DNA of 64,000 nt from contig NC_059079.1 in the NCBI RefSeq assembly GCF_020497125.1, positions 6,789,053-6,853,052 on the forward strand, in the 5' to 3' direction. Shown one piece after another: positions 54,380-62,965 of this stretch; position 1 is the stretch's first letter; every line of letters begins with the position of its first letter. The notes beneath the pieces are model-generated. The model was given only the letters and a program-made list of their open reading frames with translations. It was not told the DNA's origin and made no database searches. The translations under genes and the position numbers were made by a program. The DNA comes from Mauremys mutica. Taxonomy: Eukaryota; Chordata; Testudines; Geoemydidae.

Positions 54380-54650
54380 GCATTCCTGCTTGTGACAACC
54401 CTGCCTGAAAACCTGAGCAACCCATTATCTCTCGACTCTTTCCACAAAACTGAGATCTTTCTCTCTGATGCAATTAGCCCCTGCCTCCCTGATGTCCCAG
54501 AGTACTGTATTGGGAGTCATTCCCAAATTCCCCAGGAGGCGTTGGGTTATCCTACCCTTTGTTATGTGTTTCTACAGTACTCAGCACAATGGAGCCCTGA
54601 TCCATGACTGGGATCCCGAAGAGCCACCACAACACATACAAATAATGATA
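54380..54650 (+). mobile_element. L2 LINE 3' end
   Basis: CTACAGTACTCAGCACAATGGAGCCCTGATCCATGACTGGG and CACCACAACACATACAAATAATG are the terminal L2 blocks. Upstream CT-rich text (GACTCTTTCCACAAAAC, CCTCCCTGATG) suits the preceding L2 region. Confidence 0.65.
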
Positions 54651-54821
54651 ATAATTGTATCTCTGGCTCTTTGCACAACAAACATAATATGAAGAAACCA
54701 CATGGGCAGGATGGGATCCAATTAATCATGTTTTCTGAATGTGCCCAACATGCAAGGTCTGGCGACATAGAATCATTGCTGCTCTGGTTAGGTACAGCCA
54801 ACTTCTAAAAGATATGACACA

Positions 54822-55204
54822 GTGAGCACCAGGGGCGGCTCTAGACAGTTCGCCGCCCCAAGCAGGGTGGCATGCCACGGGGGGCGCTCTGCCGGTCGCC
54901 AGTCCCGCGGCTCCGGTGGACCTCCTGCAGGCGTGCCTGCGGAGGGTCCACTGGTCTCGCGGCTCCAGCGGACCCTCCACAGGCACGTCTGCAGGAGGTC
55001 CACCGGAGCCGTGGGACCAGCAGACCCTCCGCAGGCATGCCTGCGGGAGGTCCACCGAAGCCGCGGGACTAGCAGCCCCTCCGCAGGCACGCCTGTGAGA
55101 GGTCCACTGGAGCCGCCTGCCGCCCTCCCGGCAACCGGCAGAGCGCCCTCCACCCCAAGCACGCGCTTGGTGTGCTGGGGTCTGGAGCCGCCCCTGGTGA
55201 GCAC
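54822..55204. mobile_element. hAT-type non-autonomous transposon with perfect 8-bp TSD
   Basis: The 367-bp element (54830-55196) begins CAGGGGCGGCTCTAGA and ends TCTGGAGCCGCCCCTG, inverted with one mismatch in 16. GTGAGCAC flanks exactly. The interior (54905-55120) is a chain of alternating-orientation units, CTCCGGTGGACC, GGACCCTCC(G/A)CAGGC and GCCTGC(G/A)GG, which opens every frame on both strands. None of those frames is a protein. Confidence 0.95.
54905..55120. repeat. Alternating inverted/tandem units inside hAT element
   Basis: Blocks built from GGAGGTCCACCGGAGCC-like text and its reverse complement alternate about every 45-50 bases, so each unit can pair with its neighbour. The 262-bp element at 4448 holds related words (GGAGGTCCGC, CGGACCTCCCGCAG). 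Confidence 0.8.
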
Positions 55205-55288
55205 CACTGAAGGGCTCACAAACTATTTAAAGGATACTACCCTATTCCTTTACACGACAATAACAACACTCCCTGAGCTACCACGCTG

Positions 55289-55595
55289 GGCTAGAACAGC
55301 GGTTCTCAAACTGTGGGCCGTGACCCCAGAGTGGGTTGCCACCTTGTTTTAATAGGATTGCCAGGGCTGGCATTAGACTTGCTAGGGTCCAGGGCCGAAG
55401 CCCGAGGACTCCAGCCCTGAGTGGCGGGGATCAGGTTAAAGGTCCCCCCACCTGGCGCTGAAGCCCTTGAAACAGGGCAGTGGGGCTCGGGTGGGCGGGC
55501 TCAGGCTTCAGTCCCTGCTCCTGGGGTCATGTCGTAATTTTTGTTGTCAGAAGGGGGTTGCGGTGCAATGAAGTTTGAGAACCCCTGCTCTAGAA
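55289..55595. mobile_element. hAT-type non-autonomous transposon with imperfect TSD
   Basis: The 291-bp element (55297-55587) begins CAGCGGTTCTCAAACTGTG and ends AAGTTTGAGAACCCCTG. Flanks GGCTAGAA and CTCTAGAA agree at 6 of 8. The interior is GC-rich and non-coding. Confidence 0.9.
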
Positions 55596-56378
55596 CGTTG
55601 TCTTTTTGAACGATAGGTACACTGCCACTTCATGCTAATGTTTGTTAAATGATATCATTGTAATGTTTTCAGTGAGACTTTTATTCCAATCTATCCTATT
55701 CTGGAGACAGCCTTTCTGATCTTATCTTTCCTCCTTCATCTGATTCCTGTATTATTATTATTTCAATAAATCATTTGTTCCAAATACTGAAATGCCTGTC
55801 AAAGCCCAGGGCTGTGATTTCGTCATTTGCAGGGTTACACATGACTTGCTCTGAGTGAGGGCACTACTGGTTCACGTTAAGGATTCTACACATTCATTTT
55901 CCTTTTGCACCCGTCGTCCAGAGTTGTTGAAATTACTTGTGCCAAACAGATTTCACGTCAGTGAAATATGAAGGGGAAATATGTATTAGTTTATTAAAAT
56001 CCTGAAAATGTCAGAGTATTAGCAGCCATAATTAATATGTGTTTAAATTCTCTACCCGCAGCCAGACAGTCTTTTATTTTGTTTAAACTTAAGCTTGACG
56101 TTTTCAGTCAGCACGTTATTGTTTAACAGGAGGAGAGAGTGAACACTATACCACTTTCCTTAAGCAGACCAGGCCTTGGAATGTGTTCCATCTAACATAC
56201 AATCCTGGTCTATTTGTTAGATACAGGAGGTGAAATTTTGATCCTGCACCCAGAGATCAGTTGCCTGAAGAGAAAAAAGAAAATCATTATAAGGCCAAAT
56301 CCCAGACCCTTCTTATAGTCCCAGTCAACGTATGCTGTTCTTTGGGGGTAGAGGAGGAGAAGAGACTCAAAATCTTCC
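55596..56378. other. Unassigned sequence
   Basis: TATTATTATTATT at 55750-55763 is a short microsatellite. No gene. Confidence 0.4.
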
Positions 56379-56639
56379 ACAGCTGGTCAGAAAGTGATTT
56401 TTTTTTCTCCTGTGAAAAATTTCAGTGACAACAAAAATATGTTTTTTTCATCAAAATATTTGCGTTTTTTTCCAAAAACCCAGAAAATTAAAGTTAAAAA
56501 AACTTTGAAAATGTTTGGGTTTTGGTTGCCAAACACATAAACTTTTGACAAACAGGGACCGTTTCCACCAAAATATCCAATTTTTTTGGTTGAAAAAGTC
56601 ATTTTCTGTCCAAAAAATGCTAATTTTGACCAGCTCTAA
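56379..56639. mobile_element. AT-rich TIR element (AGCTGGTCA...TGACCAGCT)
   Basis: AGCTGGTCAGAAAGTGATTTTT opens it; GCTAATTTTGACCAGCTCTA closes it. Nine terminal bases are exactly inverted. The interior is T/A-rich with CAAAAA and TTTTGG words. Reference copy for the AT-rich family in this window. Confidence 0.8.
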
Positions 56640-56926
56640 AGTCATTCCCATCTCATTGCTCTGGAGGCTCCGTGCACTCTCTGTATGACCAGTGCCCTTC
56701 TGCCTTTTCCTTCCCTTGATCGCTGTCAACTCTCCCCCAATACCCAGACCGAGGTCTCTGTTCCATCCTTAACTCCTCCCAAAGCAGGGATGTAACATTA
56801 CCTCCTTTCCAGTTCTCTATGTACCTCTCTTTCAGTTCGTAGCTGCCATGTCTTGAGCAATTCTGGGAGGTGGTCTTGACTTGCAGAGTTCTCTGGTTTT
56901 AGTTAGCCTCAGACCTGTGTGGAGAA
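56640..56926. other. Unassigned CT-rich sequence
   Basis: Nothing recognised. Confidence 0.4.
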
Positions 56927-57120
56927 GGGGATGGATAGCTCAGTGATTTGAACATTGGCTGCTAAACCCAGGGTTGTGAGTTCTCAGTCCTTGAGGGGGC
57001 CACTTAGGTATCTGGGGCAAAAATTGGTCCTGCTAGTGAAGGCAGGGGGCTGGACTTGATGACCTTTCAAGGTCCCTTCCAGTTCTAGGAGATTGGTATA
57101 TCTCCTGTTATTATTATTAT
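56927..57120 (+). mobile_element. tRNA-like-headed SINE with CR1-like tail, full length
   Basis: GGGGATGGATAGCTCAGTG (A box) and GGGTTGTGAGTTCTCAGTCC (B box) form the head. TATCTGGGGCAAAAATTGGTCC is the body. GGGGCTGGACTTGATGACC and TTCAAGGTCCCTTCCAG match the CR1 3' end, and a TTATTATTATTAT run follows. The shared 3' end means CR1 machinery could mobilise it, as known for other SINE/LINE pairs. Confidence 0.85.
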
Positions 57121-57589
57121 CTTGCCTACCACAAGTACAAGAGCCCTATGAGGTCCCCCTCCCCCAGCTAGTGACAATGATTGAAGAGACAACTTCACCA
57201 GGCCCCACTTACAGGATATCCTCCTTTTCCATCCAAACAGGTCAGTGTCCGGTCCTGCCTCTCCTACCCCCAGACATCAGCTGAGAGAGCAGAGAGAGAA
57301 TAAACCACCCTCAGTGTGACCCTGAGCAAGAATCTCTGAGGGACGGTATTTGGGTTGAGCAGTGAGGTGGTAAGAAAGGAGCAAGAGGTAGCGTAACTTT
57401 TAGTTGGGTGGGGACTGGGTGAGGGTGGTAGATGTTAAGAGAGCTCAGAGGGCTCTGAATGGAAGGGGAATTTTAAAGCCTAAGGCGGGGAATTTCCAAG
57501 GAGCCTCTGGGAGTTAGGTACCTAAATTCCCTTGAAATCCAGTAGGAGGTGGACACTCCGTTCAACTCCTTTGAAAATGGTTTGGAACT
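57121..57589. other. Unassigned sequence
   Basis: 57500-57545 has GGGAGTTAGGTACCTAAATTCCC, a self-complementary repeat core. Otherwise nothing. Confidence 0.4.
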
Positions 57590-57830
57590 ATCCCATGGTT
57601 CCCACAGGAGCTGGTGTAATTGTGCATGCCTGTTACTGTTCCCTCACACACCCTCGTCTTCCCTCCCATTTCTCGCCAGGCCCACTTGCTGCCTTTTGTT
57701 TCCAGTTAGACTGTAAACTCTTCGGGGCAGGCACTGACTTGCTTTGCATTGGTACAAGCACTTGACTCAGTGACTGGGCCTTCGATTCTGATCAGAGTCT
57801 TTGGGCACTACCACAACAGAAATGCTAAAT
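57590..57830 (+). mobile_element. L2 LINE 3' end
   Basis: CAGTTAGACTGTAAACTCTTCGGGGCAGGCACTG, CATTGGTACAAGCACTTGACTCAG and GGGCACTACCACAACAGAAATGC; CT-rich text precedes. Confidence 0.75.
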
Positions 57831-57970
57831 AGGACTGTTGACAAATGGGTGACATTTTCAAAAGCAGCAAAGTCCCATTTTCAAAGTCCCATTTTAGGAG
57901 CCTCAGTCCCATGGACTTTCATCGACACTAAGTCTCCTAAGTGCTTAAGTAACTCTTGAAAACGGGATGC
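57831..57970. repeat. Short self-complementary repeat (GATTTTCAAA type)
   Basis: TGACATTTTCAAAAGC faces CTCTTGAAAACGGGATG around CATTTTAGGAGCCTCAGTCCCATGGACTTTC. Confidence 0.55.
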
Positions 57971-58720
57971 AGTCTCTTAAATCAGGCTGGTCCTTTCAAA
58001 AAATGTTACCCTTGTTACTCATCCGCTGTACTTTGTACCTGTTCTGGTGGCATCTTTACTCTCAGCAATTTGTACATCTTCGTCTCCTCATGAGAAACCA
58101 CAGCTTAGACTCTGGAATGTTTTCATTGCCTTCCTTGGTAAATACTAAGGCTTCCCTCAGAAATATCTGCCGCTGCCTCCTCTGACACTCTTCCCCTGAC
58201 TCAGTTCCTCAAGAGCCCTCCAGTCTCTCCTCCCTTGACCTCCTCCTCTCCCTTATGTATTTGTAACGTATTGTATTGTTTGTCTTGCAGGCTTGCTCAA
58301 TCTTCACTCCTGCCTGGAATGATATTTCTGACAACTTTCTTACATTCCTTTTCGTTCGTCTCACGCATCTCCCCCTTGGAGCACTGACATTGCTGATTTA
58401 TGTGTCTGTTGTGTTCCATTATTTCCTCTGTGATCCACATTGCTCAAATACCACATATAGCCATGCACAGACTACTTCAACACAGGTCAGCCATGTGCTT
58501 TAGCACCATTAGTCATTAGTATCTCAGGTATAAGCCAAATCCACCCACCAAACCACCTCACCTCACCTCAGTTTTGACTGAAGCCACTGAGGCCTTCTTT
58601 TCAGACTCCAGAGGATTTCTTGACTCCAGTACAGTTGTTGGCCGACCTGTAAGGTTATATTAGCCTTTTATAGCCTTGGTACTCTCAATTTTGCAGTTTT
58701 TTCACCCATTCACCTGTCTT
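57971..58720. other. Unassigned, CT-rich; possible L2 pieces
   Basis: 58120-58330 (CTCCCCTTGACC-type text, TATGTATTTGTAACGTATTG, TTGCAGGCTTGCTCAATC) resembles the CT-rich region before an L2 3' end but lacks its terminal signature. Confidence 0.35.
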
Positions 58721-59423
58721 TCCTTGTGATGGGGTATACCAGACACTCTGAGGCCCTGTGGCCCTGCCACATCCCACCCCAAAAAAGGGCAGTGGAGAGT
58801 GTTCCTCCAAACTGCCTAGAGTGGCTGTGGGGTCACAGCCAATCAGGACCCAGCAGCCTAGTATAAGAAGAGCTGCAGGGCCAAAGGGAGTTCAGTTCCT
58901 TGCTAGAGCTGTAGGAGCGTGGATGGGGTGTGGCTGGCTGATGAAGATGCAGAACCCTGGACAGGGCAGACTGACAGAACCCCGGGAGAGCGAGAGGGAG
59001 CCCTGAGCTGCTTGCTGGGACTCCATTAGGACAAGGCCCTGGGGTAAGAGTGAAGAGGGCGTGGGGTCACAGGGAAGTGGTCTAGGGAATTAGAGAAGCT
59101 GTGCAACATAGTTAAAGGGACACAGCTGATGGCTGCTACCTACAGGGTCCCTAGGCTGGAACCCAGAGTCGTGGGCGGGCCTGGGTCCCCCCACCCCTCA
59201 TTAGTCACTGGGGGAAGTGGCCTGGACATTGAGGCACCCCAGAGGGAGAACTGAATTATAGTGGCCCAGAAACCCAAGAGGGTGAAGACATTGTCTCTAG
59301 GGAGGGAGCCCTGGGGCACTGCGCTATCCCAGAGCAGGAACAAACAGAGAGAAAGAGAGTGCAGGCACACACACTTGGCCAAGAGGGCACTCACGGGAGG
59401 TGAGTGAACCCCGTGACATTCCT
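58720..59423 (+). mobile_element. Solo LTR with perfect 5-bp TSD
   Basis: The LTR is 58725-59418, 694 bp, from TGTGATGGGGTATACC to GTGAACCCCGTGACA. TTCCT flanks both sides exactly (58720-58724 and 59419-59423). TAGTATAAGAAGAGC at 58859-58873 is a TATA box. The A/G-rich 3' half (GAGAGAAAGAGAGTG) is typical. No internal region remains. Its length and ends (TGTGATGGGGT) resemble those of the LTR at 42866 (TGTAGCGGGGT), suggesting related families. Confidence 0.9.
58859..58873 (+). promoter_or_regulatory. TATA box of solo LTR
   Basis: TAGTATAAGAAGAGC, about 135 bases into the LTR, at the same relative place as the TATA box of the LTR at 42866-43560. Confidence 0.6.
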
Positions 59424-59459
59424 GTTCAACTCTTGGCATCAAACAGTGTCTTGTAGGCG

Positions 59460-59520
59460 CATCATAGAATATCAGGTTTGGAAGGGACCTCAGGAGGTCA
59501 TCTAGTCCAACCTCCAATGC
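59460..59520 (-). mobile_element. CR1 LINE 3' end fragment
   Basis: CATAGAATATCAGGTTTGGAAGGGACC and CAGGAGGTCATCTAGTCCAACC on the plus strand. Very short. Confidence 0.85.
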
Positions 59521-60744
59521 TTCACCACCGAGCTCTGAGAGAGATCATGCCAATTTCTGCTGAAGTCAGTGGGATTCTGTGCTGTCTGGGGCACCCTGTA
59601 CATAGCTGAGATTGAGCAAAAAACAATTCCTGGGACCAGGAACCTTTCCCTGCCTCATGACACCCACTTCAACCCCAAGACACTAAAAGCATAGCAGTGA
59701 GGAGGAGCACGTGAACAGGCGATGGGACAAGAAATGGAGCTAGCATTTATGGTAAAGCCTGGCCTATCTTCCCTGTGTGTCTGAGGCTCAGCAACGCAAG
59801 TTCCCCGTCAATAGAACTTCTGCCTGTGCTACCCTGGCACACACTGCTGGTTTTAACTTTCTAATTGTGTGTGTACCTGAGCCAGAAAGCACACTGCCAG
59901 CTGCAGTGTAGGGACACCGTAAAAGAGCTTGGTTTGTTTACCCCAGCAAAACAAGGACTGAGGGGGATACGGCTGATCTCTATAAATATCGCCAGGGAGT
60001 AAATAGGCCTGTCCCTGAATAATAGTACGTCCCTACCTCCTGTGGGAGCTGTGAAGGGAAAGTGATAAATGGCTGTGAGTGGCTCAGACACGCTGGTGAT
60101 GGGTGCTATAGAGTGTTATGTAATAAAGAAAGGCTGCATTCTTTGTGGATAGTCAACAAGAAGGTCAGAGGTGATATCTGAAGTTTACCTGCACTGAAAA
60201 CTGAGTTGCAAATTTTGCGACCACACACCCTTTCCTGAGCTCCACATAGTATTTGGGGGGAATCCGCCAAGTTGAAGATCTCATGCTTATCCTGGGTTAA
60301 TTTGATATTTTAGCTTCCTCCCATGGCCAAATCATTAAGTGCAGTAGAGCACAAAATTATTTTAAAATATTCAAATAAAAATCATCCGGAAAGACTCCAG
60401 TCGGGTTTAAAGAATGGGACTGTTGCAAGTTGGGACTGTTCTTTATTGCATCCATACTGGCTTGCCCATCCCTGATTTTTGTACAAAGCCTTTTCATATG
60501 CCTGTCATGTACCTGGTCACTTCTAGATGGTTTGTTTATGCTCTGTGGTGTCTGGAGGCTACACACACCATTATCTTTCCCCAGCAAGCTAGGACATCTA
60601 GAGGTTGTCTCGCATCAAATGCACAGAGTCCAGAAAACTCTGGGTTTCCAGATTGCTCATCTCTATAGCCAAACCACAATCGTAAAGTTATCTTCCACAC
60701 CAGCCTCAAGCCTTCCACCAGGTCTTCGTTGCAAGGTCTTTCTT
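59521..60744. other. Unassigned sequence
   Basis: No recognisable element or gene. Confidence 0.4.
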
Positions 60745-60845
60745 AGATTGTAAGATCTTTGGGGCGGCGACCATGTGTTTGCACAGCACCCAGGACACCA
60801 GGGCTCCAGTCCTGATCATAGCCCATGGGCACAACTGAAAATATA
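60745..60845 (+). mobile_element. L2 LINE 3' end
   Basis: CTTAGATTGTAAGATCTTTGGGGCGGCGACC, TTTGCACAGCACCCAGGAC and GGGCTCCAGTCCTGATCATAG. Confidence 0.8.
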
Positions 60846-60869
60846 ACATGTTGAATAGTCTCCTCCTCC

Positions 60870-61470
60870 CTTTCCAGGCCCAATTCAACTCTACCCTCCA
60901 CCTCTTTGCACTGTGACTCTCATCTCAATGCTGCCGTGTGCCCTCTGGCTACCTTTGCACAATTAGCCATACCCGCCTTGCCAGCCCATTTGTTTCCTCT
61001 TCCCACTCCCATCTTCAGATCTCCTTCTATGTTTGCCCTTCTACATGGAATGCCATCCTTAATCGCCATACAGGTGATCCCCTGGCTCTCACCTCTCTGA
61101 TCTCTCCCAAAGATTCACATCTTCGAGATGGCCCACAAACCCTAACCCACCTCATCAGTCAAGTGCTTTCTCCACAACTGTCTTGCTAGGAAGCACAAAA
61201 GAGAGGACTATTTAACGGTACCACCTCCTTGGACTTTCCAGCACGTGTCAGTCTGCTGAATGGAAGTTCCCCGTGGCAGGGATTGTCCTTATATATGTCT
61301 CATGCAGCACTAGGGTAACCAGATGTCCCAGTTTTATAGGGACAGTCCTGATATTCAGGGTTTTGTTTCCTATAGGCACCTCTTATCCCCACGCCCTATG
61401 TCCCGATTTTTCACACTTGTGATCTGGTCAGCCAATGCAGCACCAAGCACGTAGTCAAAGCTTAACAAAT
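60870..61470 (+). mobile_element. L2 LINE 3' region split by a small MITE
   Basis: CTTCTACATGGAATGCCATCC, TCTCTCCCAAAGATTCACATC, GTGGCAGGGATTGTCC and CATGCAGCAC, resuming after the insertion with CACCAAGCACG, give the L2 order (CTACATGG-AATGCC, CACCTC, GGGCAGGGA, CAGCACC(T)AGCAC). The break is the element at 61311-61434. Confidence 0.7.
61302..61443. mobile_element. Small MITE with 9-bp flanking duplication
   Basis: The 124-bp element (61311-61434) begins TAGGGTAACCAGATG and ends TGATCTGGTCAGCCA, imperfect inverted ends. ATGCAGCAC occurs exactly on both sides. It interrupts an L2 end. CAGTTTTATAGGGACAGTCC lies inside. Confidence 0.75.
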
Positions 61471-62040
61471 AACCAATGGGTTTGCTTAGTGTTGAGAAAA
61501 ACCTGCTCACAAGTCTGCTATGCATTTGCTTAACATTGTAGAAAGAAGCAGGCTCTGGCCTAGTCAAGAGAAGGCAGTCCTTTCATTCACTCTCTGGGGT
61601 GGGCTGAGAGTTTGCTTAGTCTACATATCGCCAAAACTTCGCTTCTGTCCTGAAATGAGTCACAGGAGCTTTCAGATAGCAACCAACCAAGTGGCTTTCC
61701 TGACAGTTGAGCTGCTTAGATTGGAGAGATTTTAATTTTGATCAGTGGATGTATTTCTCTTCCACCCCTTTGTGGCATTTGAAGAGACGGCTCTAGAATG
61801 CTGTGCAAAGGTCTGGTCATATATCAGGGGATGGATGCAGGATTTATGGAGGGATGGCAACTTCCTTATTTAAGTTAACCAGGGTTTTCAGACACGTACT
61901 CCCTCTGTGCTATCATTGGTCCTCCTCCAGCTCCATCTGGTTCTCCGGGAAGCCCATTTATAGTCTAGGGCATATAAATCTGAATGGCACGTGGGAACAG
62001 ACTGCAAACCAGACAGTTACCATTTATTTTCAGTGGGAAT
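61471..62040. other. Unassigned sequence
   Basis: Nothing recognised. Confidence 0.4.
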
Positions 62041-62215
62041 AAGAACATAAGAATGGCCCTACTGGGTCAGACCAAGGGTCCATCTAGCCCAGTATCCTGT
62101 CTTCCGACAATGGCCAGTGCCAGGTGCCCCAGAGGGAATGAACAGAACAGGGAATCATCAAGTGATCCATCCCCTGTCGCCCATTCCCAGCTTCTGGCAA
62201 ACTTCATATGCATCT
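62041..62215 (-). mobile_element. CR1/L3-type LINE 3' end
   Basis: Plus strand AAGAACATAAGAATGGCCC, TACTGGGTCAGACCAAGGG, TCCATCTAGCCCAGTATCCTG and GGTGCCCCAGAGGGAATGAAC. This is a distinct CR1-clade subfamily, well preserved. Confidence 0.9.
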
Positions 62216-62610
62216 AATTATACACTTGCCTGGCATAATTATTAATATTCAAATGAGTATTTATCTGCAAGCTCATTTAGTAGCCCAGGGGCATCTTCTT
62301 ACTAAAGTGGGGGGGATATTGGTGCAATACAGAGAATCGGTGGGGTCTTTATTAGGATCTAGGTGAGTTAGGAGCACAAGCCCCATAGACTTCCAATAGG
62401 ACTTGTGCTCATAAGTCACTTAGGAGGTTTTGACAGTCCTATGCAATATAACACTGTGCCGAGGCTTCCCAGGTCTGGCTAGACACCACCGTCATGGTGA
62501 GTTCAGTCTTGGCCTCCCCGTCCCAAGTAAGCATGGAGCCCCGACCTGCCTGCCTGACTAATCTAGTGACTTTCATCTCCCTGGGTCTAGCCCTGGTGCT
62601 TTGCCATAGC
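62216..62610. other. Unassigned with a short palindromic repeat
   Basis: 62345-62440 has GATCTAGGTGAGTTAGGAGCACAAG facing CTTGTGCTCATAAGTCACTTAGG around CCAATAGG. Confidence 0.5.
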
Positions 62611-62965
62611 CTGAGAGGTTTAAGGCCGGAAGAGATCACCAGATCATCGAGTCTGATCTCCTGCATATCACAGGCCAACACACTAAACCCAACAACCGAA
62701 ATGAGACCCAAGTGTTACAGCCCACGGGAGACTAAACTATGATGGGCCACTGGCAGAGAATAGGAGGGATGAGGTGCACCAGTGTCCATGGCCTCTGTAA
62801 TAGCAGGGAATTGATTAAGGGAGCTATTCAGATGATCTCGGCAAGGGACCTGTGACAATGCTTCACAGGAAAGTGAAAACCCCCTCAGGTCCCTGCCGAT
62901 CTGGGACAAAATTCCTTCCTGACCCTGTATCTGGGGATCAGTTAGACCCTGAGCATGAGCGTAGA
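62611..62965 (-). mobile_element. CR1 LINE 3' untranslated end
   Basis: Plus strand GAGAGGTTTAAGGCCGGAAGAG, ATCATCGAGTCTGATCTCC, CACTAAACCCAACAACCG, GAGACTAAACTATGATGGGCC and AAAATTCCTTCCTGACCC, the long CR1 3' untranslated type. Confidence 0.8.

Noticed and set aside
54788..55352. Several open frames of 60-176 codons in all phases
   Set aside because: They come from the GC-rich inverted-unit array of a hAT element. Simultaneous openness in many frames is the sign of repeat structure.
56935..57000. tRNA gene candidate
   Set aside because: It is the same tRNA-like SINE head with a CR1-like tail.
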